From: Aphelocoma coerulescens | Lineage: Eukaryota; Chordata; Aves; Passeriformes; Corvidae | Reading direction: 5' to 3' | DNA length: 64,000 bases | Assembly: GCF_041296385.1 (NCBI RefSeq) | Contig: NC_091022.1 | Coordinates: 25,191,967-25,255,966, forward strand | Shown here: piece by piece, positions 1-12,200 of the stretch | Layout of the letters: the number at the start of each line of letters is the position of its first letter | How positions within the stretch are numbered: position 1 is the first letter of the stretch | Notes under the pieces: generated by a model | What the model was told of the DNA's origin: nothing | Database searches by the model: none | The model's input: the letters and a program-made list of their open reading frames with translations, nothing else | Made by a program: the position numbers and the translations under genes

Positions 1-159
1 CCACTGCACCTGAGGTCAGGGTCCACAAACAGAAGATAGCACAGCAAGCCCAAAATGAAGCCTAGAAAGTTTTCAGCCCCACAGCCCAAATCCCTGATCT
101 CCACCAAACGCTCATTTGCAATGGTAAGGAAGGGAGGATTAAAAACAAGCAAGAACCTC

Positions 160-720
160 TATTAACACATGCAAATGTCGGTAAACTAATGAGATTCCAA
201 AACGACATCGCTCCCAGAAATAAATTACCCAAATCAGGTCAATCTGAATAATAATGAGATGACATTTTCTCCTCATGGGAGGCCAAGCCTGTGCACGTGA
301 AGCCACTTACAGCCCTCTTGTCTGAATGACCACATCAACCTAATAAACTTCTGTTACATCAATATTGTTCCTGTCACTGCACTTAGCATAATTAATGCAG
401 ATGCAATCAGGATGGAGAGCAAAACACTCTCTGCAAGCGCCCCCCCAGTGCTGCAGGCACGCTGGCATTTTAAAAGTGGATTTAATCAAATGTTAATCAG
501 GAGAGAAAAAGTTCAGGCAGGTGCAGCCGCAAATAATCCAACAGGATTAAGGATGTCTGGGTGGCTGATTACCCTGCAGCACAGGAAATGCACATCGTGA
601 GGAGGATGACAATATGTTTCCATCTCCTCCCTTAAACAAGGAGCATTGTAATTGCTTGAATATTTATTTTTCCAACTGGAAGCATCTGAAGCATTTTGCA
701 ACATGTGACCTACCACCTCT
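160..720. promoter_or_regulatory. Candidate conserved non-coding element with many homeodomain-type sites
   Basis: This stretch is high in complexity and free of simple repeats. It is dense in ATTA/TAAT cores, for example CATAATTAATGCAGATGCAA near 387, AATCAAATGTTAATCAGG near 484, CTAATGAG near 186 and GTAATTGC near 648. TRABD2B belongs to a Wnt-regulating developmental gene family, and introns of such genes often hold enhancers. The call rests on motif density only; conservation cannot be seen from a single sequence. Confidence 0.25.
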
Positions 721-3441
721 CTTCTCCTTGTCTGTGCAAAACAACTTGAAGTTGGAGTGACCCGGTCAAAATGAATTCGTATGAGTATTTTCTCCTGCAG
801 TCACCTGTTTGCATTATCGTTTAATGAAATTCTATTATTAAATGTATGTTATTTTCCTCTTCAGTAACTTACCATCAGTAATGTTAAGGTACAGCCACAT
901 TCAAGAGTTTTCCTGCAAGTCTGGTGCTCCAGGGAACATTGTGGATGCTGCCATGGTTTTGTTGGCACCCAGGGAGGAGTTTTTAACAAGTCTGAGCTCC
1001 TACAGAGAGCAGGGCGAGTGGTGTGGTATGTGCAAAGCCCAACAAGCAGGTTTGGGGCAGCCCCTGGGTCCCTGCCCAGTGTTTATCTGCTGCACAAGAC
1101 AGGGCTTGGGGACCTTTTAGCTCATGGACACCACTGGGGCTGGTCTATGTCACCAGCTTTACAGCCTGCTCCTTCGGCTCGTTATCAGTCCAGGAGGGAA
1201 ATGCCAATGGAATAACTCCGGCTTGAGCTGAAACTGAGCAAGAAAAGCTCATTTAGCAAAAGCGCCAAGGGAGGGAGGGAGTGGGGCTGGTGGGGGCACA
1301 CAGACAAGTGTTCCCATTCAGATGCCAAAACACGTGAATGGACAATTTATTTACATTAGCCATTTTTTGGAAGAAGAAATGGGAAGGGGGAGAGGCTGGC
1401 TCCACTGTGCATTCTCATGTTCTGTCTCAGCAGATGGAAGCTGCTGGGCCCCGTGCTGTATCCCCGTGGCACCACACCACTGCCTGATGGCGAGGGGCCA
1501 GAGCATCGTGAGTGAAACATCACAGCTCCATGGAGCCCTTCCTCTTCCCAGGCCACTTTGCTGTTGGTCCACCCAGTCCCATCCATGTCCTTTCACTCCA
1601 AGTCCCACCACTGGCCTCTCCATGGTCGGGCAGGCTGCTGCTGGAGGACCAGCTTCAGCTCAGGTGGAGCTTGGCTTGCAGCCTCTGGTTGCAGGGTGGG
1701 ATGTAAAGGTACCAGACTTCATCCCAGAAGGATTTTAGATGCTTCCAGTGCATCTCTCCAGGCCGTGAAGAAGGGCAGCAGATGGAAGGAAGCCCTGCAA
1801 TTGGAGGATGCAGCACTTCCTGAATGGGAAGTCACAGAACCTGTGAGGGTGTCAGCAGCTCCCCCAGCCACACAGCCTGCACCTGAATGAGCAGCTCCAA
1901 ATGGCCCCAAAATCACACAGTTTCAGACACTTCTCCAAGGGCAAGGAGACATTGTACAGTGAAGTTACAACCTGGAGCACTCATTGCATCCCTCAAGGAC
2001 CTGCTATGAAAATAGGAGCTGGCTCTAGAGCTCAGCTTCAAGCTTCTCTCAGCTTGAGGGTGCTCAGGTTTGGAGCTCCAAGCTTACGACTCTCTGCGCT
2101 AATGACAGCCAAGGTAAGGCACAGATCACCCTAGTAGAGCTTGTACAAGTGAGATGCAGATGAGTCTTTCAAAGGGAAAAAAAGAGCCAGAAAGCTCTCA
2201 GGTGTGATCTGGATAAATGTGCAGGGGCTACATTTACGGAAAAACTCCTTACACAGACTTTGAGGATGCTGCCCAGTAGACCCAAGGCAAGTTCAGACTA
2301 AAAGAACAAGCTACATTTCAAAGATGGTGGGAATCCATGCACTTTCACCTCTCCAAGGCTTATCTTGGATGTATTGCAGAAGGGAACAGCTGACTAAACA
2401 ATGCCATGTGGCTGATAATGAAGAGCCAAGAAACCAGACTGATGTCTGGATGCCAAGCATCTCACAGGCCCAAAATGAAAAAAAATAGCTTTTCATGGGG
2501 ACTCTTGAACTAAATTTTTATATGTGATGCCGTAAAATTGAAGTTTAGGATAAAAATCATCATGATATAATTATAAACTAGACCTGTTTATCTTGGTATT
2601 CCAGTAAAGTAATGTAAAACTTTTAACTGAACTTCCTTCAAAAAATACTTTTTTTTTACCTATAAATAGTTTGAATTTTAAACAAATGAAATTTTCCTAG
2701 AGAAAATTATTACCTGAAATTTTATGCATCAGGTCTTGTTTTCAGTTTGCAAAAAACTTTTTTCAGAAGAAAAAGAATAAACCAACTAAATACTCCCAAG
2801 GTCCCCATTAGACTTTAAATTTAGTGTCTGCAACAAATTCAGGACTTAGTGCCCCCTGTCTGATCTCACAAACTGCTGAACTCAGCTCCATAAAAACCAG
2901 GATGTCTGTTCCTGGGAGAGCTCCTCTTAAATCCTTTAACCTACTGGGGACTGGACAGGTGAGGTAAGTAATGAGCATGGGGTTTTTTCATGTAATTTTT
3001 CTCCATGTTTCCCAAACTCAAAATATCTCAGGGCTCCCAATCTTCTTAGTTAGCTCAGACACACACAAAGGTGCAGAAACAGCTGATGGAGAGAATGGGA
3101 ACCAGAATGAATTGAACTGGAAACTGATGCCATGAGGAGTGCCAAGATCCATGGCTGTGGTGAACCCTGGGCATTCCCTGGGCCAATACAGGCTCACACC
3201 AAGCTGCCCCGTAGAGCCAACAGCACAGGTACTGGCTCAGAACCTGGTCCCTGGCAATAATACACATCATAAATGTGAATATTTACTAGGGTGACCAGGC
3301 TGAGAAGGGGCTAAGCTTCCAGCACACTCAGCCCCTTAGAAAATCAAGATCAGCAAGTCTGATAGCAGCAGTTCTCCCACCAATCTTAAAAGAAATCGCT
3401 TAAAATTGCAGTTTAAGGAAGTTTTAGGCACACACCTACGT

Positions 3442-3588
3442 CCATCCCTGGAAGTGGTCAAGGCCAGGTTGGGTAGGGCTCTGAGCAACCTGATCTACTG
3501 AAAGGTCTCCCTGCCCATGGCAGGGAAGCTTGGGACGAGATGATGTTCAAGGTCCCTTTCAATGTAAACTGGCCTGTGATTCTGTGAT
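3442..3588 (+). mobile_element. CR1 LINE 3' end fragment
   Basis: The segment starts CCATCCCTGGAAGTGGTCAA, continues AAGGCCAGGTTGGGTAGGGC, then CTGCCCATGGCAGGGAAGCT and AAGGTCCCTTTCAATGTAAA, and ends TGTGATTCTGTGATCC. This is the characteristic 3' terminus of the avian CR1 retrotransposon, with the short terminal repeat of the ATTCTGTGAT type. It is 5'-truncated, as most CR1 copies are. It lies antisense to the host gene and carries no coding capacity. Confidence 0.9.
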
Positions 3589-5487
3589 CCATCTTGTCCA
3601 GCAAAGCCCAAGAGCACATGCTAAACCTTAGGCAATGTTTATGTCAAAACAAAGCCAAGTTGAAGGTAAGCATGTGTCTAAAGTGCAGCAGGTGTTGGGG
3701 AGAGTCAGCAATGGGGAAAGGACATCTGTCCCAGGACTGGGATGTTTCTCATTTTATACTCCCTCCCAATATCCAGAGTTGCAGGTCTTGCCTCTGATTT
3801 TAGCTACTCCTCTGCTACAGTTTATAAATGAGTAATTGCTACTAAAATAGAACTGCTGATTTTTTTTAATGTCTTTTTTTTTTTTTTGCCACAGCTGCAT
3901 CTATTACCCAAGTGTACAAACATTGTGCTAACAAGATCACCTGACTCAGGTCTGTTTTTTATCACAGCAAATATGTTACAGATCTATAATCACAACCATG
4001 CCTCTCAACATGATTTGTGAGAACTCTGTTAACTGTTCATGCTAAAAATAGTCTTATTCTTTTAAATTTAGCAGCATCACAATATCCCATGAGTTTGTCG
4101 ATGTTGGATTCTTGAGCATTCATGGCACTGCACTTACTGGGAAGTTGAATGGAAGTTTGGGTTCATGTTCCTTGATACACTGCAAGAGCCCACCCAGGCT
4201 CTTCTCTCTTCCTGGGATAAGTTGTGTTGTCAGCTTTTAGCTGATTTTGGGTACATGGGAAGGGTCCATGAGGAATAGGCTGAGCCCACCAGACAAACAC
4301 CAGGGCAGCTCTGTAGGGATCCTTTGCCCCGATCCCCTCCCAGACTCCAGCCTTTTGCAGCTCAGAGGCTTCCTGAGCCAAGTGAAATCTTTGGCTCCAG
4401 TAATTCTCAGTGGATTTATTTCCAATCCAACAGCAGCCAAAGCTGGGTTGGACCTAAGAGACTTTTTTTACTGTGGGGAATTATACATTTCAATAACACC
4501 TGGTAACTGTGGCATTAGGAAATGCAGGCATATCTTAATTTTTATGTAGATATATATACACACAGAAAGAAATATCTTAACAATATGTTAGAAATATGTG
4601 TTTTGTTTGGAGGGGTGCAAAGCCTCAGCTGTGAGCAGCAGCAATGGCATGAAAACAGTTAAGGCCATAACTGGACTTCAGAACACCCACGATCAGTTCC
4701 TAAATCTGCCACAGACTTTCTGGTTAGCTTTGGGCATATTAGTTGAGTCTCTTATCTGTCAACTAGGAAAAATTATGCTGGTTTGTTCCCTTCATAAGGT
4801 CCATGGGGTGTACCAATTCCCAGCCCAGATTTTGCCTAACTTTAGGTATTTAACCACAGTACCTAAGGCTCCAATAAAGTCAATGCAGAGAGACAGATGC
4901 TGTGGGAGTGAGGCCAATCTCCTAAGAGAGCTGTAGCTTCCTCTAGAGAGGTTTACTTCCTACCTGACATACTCAGGAGAAATCCTGTAATATCTGAATA
5001 ACTAATATAGTTACTTTGCTGAAGTACCTGGAGTCAGCTACCATGAATATCCAGGTCTTAGCATTTAAAACAATGAGCTGATATAAAGAGTATTTCCAAT
5101 AACAGCATGGAACAACTGCATCCCACCTGCTGAACCACAGCCCAGGGTAACTATCACTTTGGAAATGCACTCATGGCAGCGCCTGAGGAGAGCAGATGTG
5201 AAACCCACAGGCCAAATGCATCCAGATGCAAAGCACTGGCCCTTCCAGCATCACACTGACTTTCCCATTGATAATCCCATCAAACTTTTGCCCTGCATGG
5301 AGGTTATAACCTGCAGTTTCCACATCAGTTATATTTGTATTACAGTAACTCAACTTCTGAAAGCTTTTTGTTGGTTTAATAATACTTAGAAACAAGCAGT
5401 TTGGTGCAGCTTAGACTCATTCCAGCTTATGTATACAGTCAAATCCTATACATACAATCTAAGTGTTTTTTCTGTTTAAATTATCCT

Positions 5488-5516
5488 ACACACTCACACA
5501 CACCCTTGCACACTCT
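5488..5516 (+). repeat. Short imperfect (CA)n tract
   Basis: CACACTCACACACACCC is followed by TTGCACACTCTC, a short interrupted CA repeat. Confidence 0.6.
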
Positions 5517-6756
5517 CTTGCTCTAGCAAGAGCCCAACTACTTTCTGTAGAGCCCATGGCTAAGGCACAGATTGATGTTATGTTCTCTGCTCTGCTGTTC
5601 ATCTGTAGCATAGCTTGTTTATCTCCCAGAGTATGTTTTGCTACAGCCATAAGCCTCACCTCAGCAAGAAGCATCTGAGCAATTCTTGGATGGGGAACTG
5701 TAAGCAGCCATGGCAAACAGCAGCCACCTGGCTCACGTCCCAGTGCTCTTCCATTCGAGCAGCTCAGTTCTTTGGTGGCCACTTAGAGCTCTATTTTATT
5801 TATATAGTGCTGCTAAACCTCATCTTTATTTGCTCATGTAAATTGCCTGAGTAGCCCTGGACTTGGAAGGGAAACACATTTTTTTCCTTAACAAAGAAAC
5901 AGATGATGTCACCAGCAAATGGGACACATACAGCATTGTGTTTACTTTAGAGTGAGCTCGCTTACCAATCAAGCCACTTGACTTATCAAGCTTTTCCTCC
6001 CCCTTCTCTATTATGGGGAAGTCTCCCATCAATGAGAAGAGGATGTCCCTTCTCCACCTCGTGCCATTTCCCATTCCCCTGCTGTAGGGTTGCTGCCCTG
6101 GTTGCCATGACAGAGCTTTTAAGTGTGGTGCTGACAAGTCACATGCTGAAGAGCTCTGATCCTGCCATAATGCACATGGAAATCAATAGGATTCAGTTCC
6201 TCCTAATGAAGGCATGAACTTACAAGACACACTGTCTCTTTGTGCTCAACCAACATATAAAAGGTCTCTAAAGCCAGGCTTGCACTGAAATTCAGCCAGG
6301 TTTTCAAAACTGCTGTCTAAAGGCTCAGGCCTTCTGAAAATCCAGCCCTCAGTGCAGGCTCTGGTTACGGAGCACTTAACACCTATTTCACCAAAGAGCC
6401 AAACTGTCTTAAGATTTTGGGTATGTGGAAATCTAGCCCTTGGAACTGCATGTACTGAATCCTAAGAGCAAAGTCCTCCAATTAAATTTGCCACAAAAGA
6501 TAATGCACAGTAACCTGCTATTGGAGAATGCTTCTGGAATAACTCTTCCTAGGCATGCTCCAGCCATCATCATCCTCCTGCAGAAACTACCCCAAAAGTA
6601 AGTCATAAACTCAATTCCTTGTGTTAACCTGAGAATCAGGAATGGACGTGAACCTCTGTTTCCCACATCCCAAATGAATCTAGCCATCACCAGGCAAACA
6701 GCTATTTGCAAAGGAAAATGTGTGAAGTCTCATGGCATAAAATACTGATACTATTG

Positions 6757-6935
6757 TGCTGTGTTGGGCACTGGAATGGGCTGCCCAGGGAGGTAGTGGA
6801 GTCCCAGTCTCTGGAAGGTAACTTTAAGGAAAGACTGGAGTGCCACAGTCTGGTTGACAAGGTGCCATTAGGTCACAGCTTGGACTCGATAATCTCAAAG
6901 GTCTTTTCCAACTTAGTTAATTCTGTGATTTTGTG
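6757..6935 (+). mobile_element. CR1 LINE 3' end fragment, diverged
   Basis: The segment reads TGTGTTGGGCACTGGAATGG, then GCTGCCCAGGGAGGTAGTGG, GAGTCCCAGTCTCTGGAAGG, and finishes AAAGGTCTTTTCCAACTTAG and AATTCTGTGATTTTGTG. It matches the CR1 3' region in order but with many substitutions, so it is an old copy. It is 5'-truncated and runs directly into a T-rich tract at 6937-7000. Confidence 0.85.
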
Positions 6936-6936
6936 T

Positions 6937-7000
6937 TTGGGTTTTTTTTTTTGGTTTTTGAGTTTTTTTTTTTCCTTGTTTCTTTTTTTCTTTTTTTTTC
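6937..7000 (+). repeat. T-rich low-complexity tract abutting a CR1 end
   Basis: About 64 bases consist almost wholly of T with a few G and C interruptions. CR1 elements normally end in a short ATTCTGTG-type repeat, not in a homopolymer tail, so this tract is probably a secondary expansion seeded at the element's end. It produces the run of Phe/Leu codons seen in local open frames, which are not genes. Confidence 0.8.
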
Positions 7001-10000
7001 CCTGGGGAACCTGTCCCTTATATTCCTACAAAAAGACACCATGGATTGGCATTCTGGAGTGAAGGACCATCTCATCCCAAGGTTGTCTTTCAGCTCTTCC
7101 CAGGAGACTCTGGTCCTTAATGGACAAGTGGCCACCCAGGACTTCCCAAACCATGGAAGGCCCATCCTCCCATTTAATTCCATAACTTCTCCCAGCAACT
7201 CTTTTAAAGTTTGGACAATCTTTTCAGTGCACAAAACAAAAGGTAACCTTCCAAGTCCTCTTTGCCGAATTTTCTCTGTTGCAGCTGATTTCCATCTGAC
7301 TTAAAAAGGACTGTAGGTCAATTGAATGACAGAGTGGAAGAAATCACGGAATCATCACTAGCCTGAGCCCTGATTATCCAAAATGCATGATCCCACTTAC
7401 ACAGGGAATCATTTCAAATGCAGTTCTCTGTTTACAGAACACATGACCACAAGTGCTCTTCTCCTAATTCACGACCTGTCACTGTGACACTCCAGCCAAC
7501 CTCTGCTCCTTGCTGTTATGAATTAGCAGGACAGTTTTCAGCCTGGGGACTGCTGCCATGAGTGTTACCACAGCTATGAGCTAACACATTTGGAGACTCA
7601 CAGTTAAATGAATTGCACATGCTACCTGGTAGTGCCATTACAGTCCAGGGCTTTTTACAGCTTTTTTTCCCTTTTATTTCCTCTTCTCAAGAACAGGCTT
7701 TCTGGCAGTTGTAGACCTGTTGATAAAACCATGTGAACCACTCTGTTCACGTGGAGGAGTGTAGAAAGGCACCTTTTGTGAGAGCTTGCACAGTTGAGTA
7801 CACACTGTTATCTCTATCCATGTGCTGATTCACTTGTTTATCTGGGTTATCCCAGCCATAAAAATATCTGTGAACACACAGGAATCTTGCGCTTGTTTGA
7901 ATGGCAGCACGAAAAACCTACTAGAGAGGGTACAGGACCCAGAGGTCCCCAAAGTACACGGTGTGTGCCAGCTCTCCTGAAGGTACTGAAAGTAATTTTG
8001 CAGATCTAAAAAAACCCCAATACAAAATCTCCACTGCAGCTGTTCTGCAACACTGGGAAGCATCACCCCCAAATATCTTTCCGACAGGCAACATTACAGT
8101 CCCTGAAATTCCCCCCTCTGTCCTTTATTATGCTGCAGTATCCAACAGGAAAGGTAAAGAGCACTCCTCTGCACGAGTTATTGTGCAATGTCTCGGAGGC
8201 AGAGCTCATAACATTCCTTTTATACCTCCGTCTCATCTTAAACCTGTTCCTGGGGTTAAGTGTGCAATGCAGGGAGCAGCAGTGTGAAAGCAGCTGTGGG
8301 ATCTGGTTGGGTAGAGAGGGTTGAAGGGTTTCCCTCCCTGGTGTCACTTCCAGTTGTGCTGTACATGCACATGAGCCATGGACAGAGCTAACTGAAGCCA
8401 ACAGCCAAGTCTTCTCAGCCACACAGTTCACCCATGTTATCAAAAGAGTGATCAACTGAGAACACATTCTGCTGCACTAGTTCGGCTGCATGCTTCAGAA
8501 ATCCTGACTGATCTTCCACCCAGGGGAAAAGGAAGGAAAAAAATGGAGTAAGAAATTCCTACAACATCTGAACTGAATATATAGCTGTTGGCAGCTTTTG
8601 GTTTTGTGTTTTACCCTGAGCTTTCACTGGCAAGAGACAGTAAATTCACAAGCTTTTCCAAGGAACCCAGGAGAGGAGGGAGTCTGCTTGACAGAGTTAT
8701 ATCTCTGGCAAGGAGCAGTGCTGATAATCACTTTCACTGGAGATGCTGTAAAGTGGCTCATAATTCATTTCTTTTGTACAATAAATGCAGGACAATTAAA
8801 TCCAGCACTCTTCGATACTGTGCACACAACTGTGGGACAATCCATCACTGCCTGCTTAGGCACAACAGCATAGAATGAACCCACCCAAAACAAAGCAGGA
8901 AAAAAGCAAATGTGCTTGGGTAAACTGTCTCATCACATTTTCCCACAGTTACAGTGATCCAAGGCTGTAACTCAACTGCATTTAGCACAGCTCCTTCCCT
9001 TCTAAGACTCAGATTTTATTTTCCTGTGTTCATTTCCCTTTCTCACCCAGCAGGAAGAGATTTTGAACACAACTGTGTTTGTATTTCGTTAATACAAGAC
9101 CTGTGCCCATGCCATACTGGATTGGTACCCAGCCTCCTCCCTGCTGGCCCCCTGATGAGACTCAATCAGGCATCTCCTTCGTTTCAGCCAAATTTTGGCA
9201 AAGCCTCCTTGTTTCATCCTCCATATCCAATAGAAGAAGATGAGGAGTTGAAAGCCTGCTCAGCCTGAGAATCCTAAAAACTTAATTTTAGTAGAAAATA
9301 GCATTAAAATCCAAGTCTTTTTTTCCTGATCAGTGGAACCAGCAAAACGTGTTTTCCTACGGATCCATGCTTGGAGAACGAGCTCCTTTCCCAATACCTA
9401 GGAAAGAGTGAGTTTAAATTTATATCACAGTATTTTCCTGAAGGGCAACGTTGTCAGAAGTTTCCTCCTCTTGCCAAAGCCAACTCTTTCCAAGTAGGAA
9501 CATAACCACAGGAACTTTCACTTTCCATCAAAATTCCATGGACATCATGGAATTGCAGTATTCCTAGCAGAGATGTGTGGAGCTAGGCTAGTGCCTCTGA
9601 TGGAAACTGGAACCAGTTTCCTCCCTGACTACACCAAGTTTGAGAGCTCTCACCTCCCTGCTGTTGCACTTCCCAGCCTGTCATCACTGACCTCCCCCGA
9701 AGCTGCCCAGGGAACTTTGGTATCCAGACCTGTGTGAGAAAGCTCCCAATACTAACACACAGTCCTTCATGGCTTCTTGAGGAAATCAAAGATTTTAACA
9801 AAAAGTCAGTCTAAGGCAGCAGTCCTTGTCCAGGATAAGAAACCTCAGCCAACATTGCCACAGGCAATGGTCTTCAAACAGATCTCAAACCTGACCTTTT
9901 CAAGTGAGACCTTTTTGTCAGATCCAAAGAGGAGAAATAAATGATTCGGGGCCATACAAGGCTCTGTCACACAGGTCTGAAACCAGGCTGACAGGACACG

Positions 10001-11839
10001 ATAAGCTGGGATGAAAAACAGTAATGGGAAACTCACAGCATTCCTGCTTGCAAGCATTACAAAAAGATTAAAAAAAGTTTCTGCAAACGTATTTCAGCCT
10101 GACTTGTTTGCAAGCTGTTGGCTTTGTGCTGTTTGCCATTCTTGGGATGCAATTAGACATCAGCATCCCTTGGCTTGTTTATACAGTGACTAAGATTAAG
10201 AACAAAATCAAAAAGAACAAATAGGACAGCAACTAATAAAAATACACCCACAAGCCAGTATCTTCGTGTTCATAAGAACACTGATATTGAAGAATAATTG
10301 TTTTCTGCCAAAGTGACATAATCACACTTCCCTTATGGATGGCAAGGACCAAAAGAATTAAAAATAGGGATTTTTAAATGTTATTTCTTACACAAAAGAA
10401 ATTCTTCAAGATGTGTTTCCATGCCTCATCTATAAAAATAAAAAACAAAAAATTGAGAAAGTCAGATTTGTTTAATTAAATATTCTACAGGAAGAAATGA
10501 TTGGAACCATTTGGTGTCCTCAAGTTGTGCAATATTTATGCTGCAGAAATATGGCAATTTAATTTTAACCTTGCTTCCAAAAAACATGATGCTTACAGGA
10601 TCCTGCTGTCTCTTTGTGTCTATGTTTTTGTTTTTATGTTCTCCCTTGAAATATTCTGAACCCATGGGCAAATTTCAAATCTATTAGACAGAAGAGCAGC
10701 TGTCTCCAAGAGAGTCCTTTCTTACATATTTTATGAATACAGATGGCTGGACAGAGACTCACCGACCTCTCACGTGCAAAGAAAAGTTGCAGAGTGAGAC
10801 TTTTTAGGGACACCAGAGACCCATAAAGATAATTCAAATGCCCTAATTAATAGAAATGACTCAGCTACAGTTCAAACCTTATTAGACTGCTGGGAATCCA
10901 AGCAAATGGCCTAAATCCATAGGAAACGAGGCTTCATTAATGTTGCTCCTCACAGTAAGTGTTTGAGGATCAGAAGTCCAAGTGGCTCCATGTGAACCAA
11001 AGTTTAGGTAGTTAATTCCCTCAGCCTGGGATCTCACTTAATCTGTTCATCTGCTGCATCCAACCCAGCTAAGTCCTACCTGGGGGTCCCTCTTGGGGCT
11101 TCTCCACCTGATGTGTGTCACCACCCTAATGAAGTGCAACCTTGGGTGAGTTGCATGAGAGTTCTGAGTCCCCACGGGCAGTACAGCAGCACTTATTTCA
11201 TGCAATTTGTTAGGACTGTCCTGCAAACTGAGCTTTAAAATAAATGTTCAAGGCAAAAATAGGGGCTTTTCTGCAAGGGGAAAAAATGGATTCCTCCAGC
11301 CATCTCCAGCCTTCATTAAAACCCAACTCACACCCGTAAAAGCTACTCTTTCATTATTTAACTTTTTACTATCTTATGTTCAAGTTCTTTATTTCTCATG
11401 TCCATGCTCGATACTGAAGGAGTTAAAAATGAGTACTTGTGGCCCATGGTTTGAAGTTCAGAGTTAAACACATGGTGTTAGGGTCCACAAAAGAACAGGA
11501 TGAAATTCCAGGAGACCAAACCAATTAATCTAACAGTTTCTTCTGGCATTAAAAGTTATGAGCCTATCTCTTGAGGGTTTTTAATTGATTGTTTCAATTT
11601 TTCAAATACTTACACCCATCTAAAGTATTATTCATTTTTCTCCTTTTATTAAATAAAAAAGTGAATGTAGGAGTAAGGAAATTAATCCTGGATTCTACTA
11701 AAATATCAAGAGGAATTTTACCAAATGTCAGTCTCCTCAAGCTGCGTGTATTTATTTAAACCATTTTGGTTAACAGCAGACTGAGGGGGCAACTTTCAGG
11801 TGAGAAGTTTTGCAAATATTTTAAGTAGAGTTTTAATTG

Positions 11840-12200
11840 ACCCAGTTTGACATTAAAAGCACTTTTTAAACTCTTGATATTGTTAGCCATTTAAGATAAG
11901 TGGCAATAAATACAGATTAATTGTAACACATGAAATGAAATCTCGGGGCTGCGGTGGGCCGGTGAAAAGGCCCTTTGTGAGGCGGGGAGGTGGAGGATCA
12001 TGTGTTGGGGTTAGGCTGACAGAATCCCTCGTCAGGCTCAGCCAGGCCTTTGGTAGCTCATGCTGGGACCAACTGCAAAGACAACAAACTTTGGGCAAAG
12101 GCAAGCAGGGTGATTGGCAGGTCTGAAGAAAAACAAAAGCGCCAGGACCAAGGGCTCGCTTTTGACGGGAGCGTTGTGCAGCGCAGGACTTAAAGGGAAG
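11840..12200. promoter_or_regulatory. Candidate regulatory patch, AT-rich then CpG-containing
   Basis: An AT-rich part with GTTTTAATTGACCC and AGATTAATTG is followed abruptly by a part with several CpG dinucleotides (near 11943-11983 and 12139-12183). The second part contains the inverted pair CTTTGGGCAAAG near 12089, which could bind SOX/TCF-type HMG or HNF4-type factors, and a CCAAT-box complement (GATTGG) near 12112. The abrupt composition change and motifs suggest an enhancer. This is a weak inference. Confidence 0.2.

Noticed and set aside
7336..7365. ATCACGGAATCATCAC, reminiscent of the complement of a CR1 terminal repeat
   Set aside because: The following sequence does not continue into a CR1 body on the minus strand.
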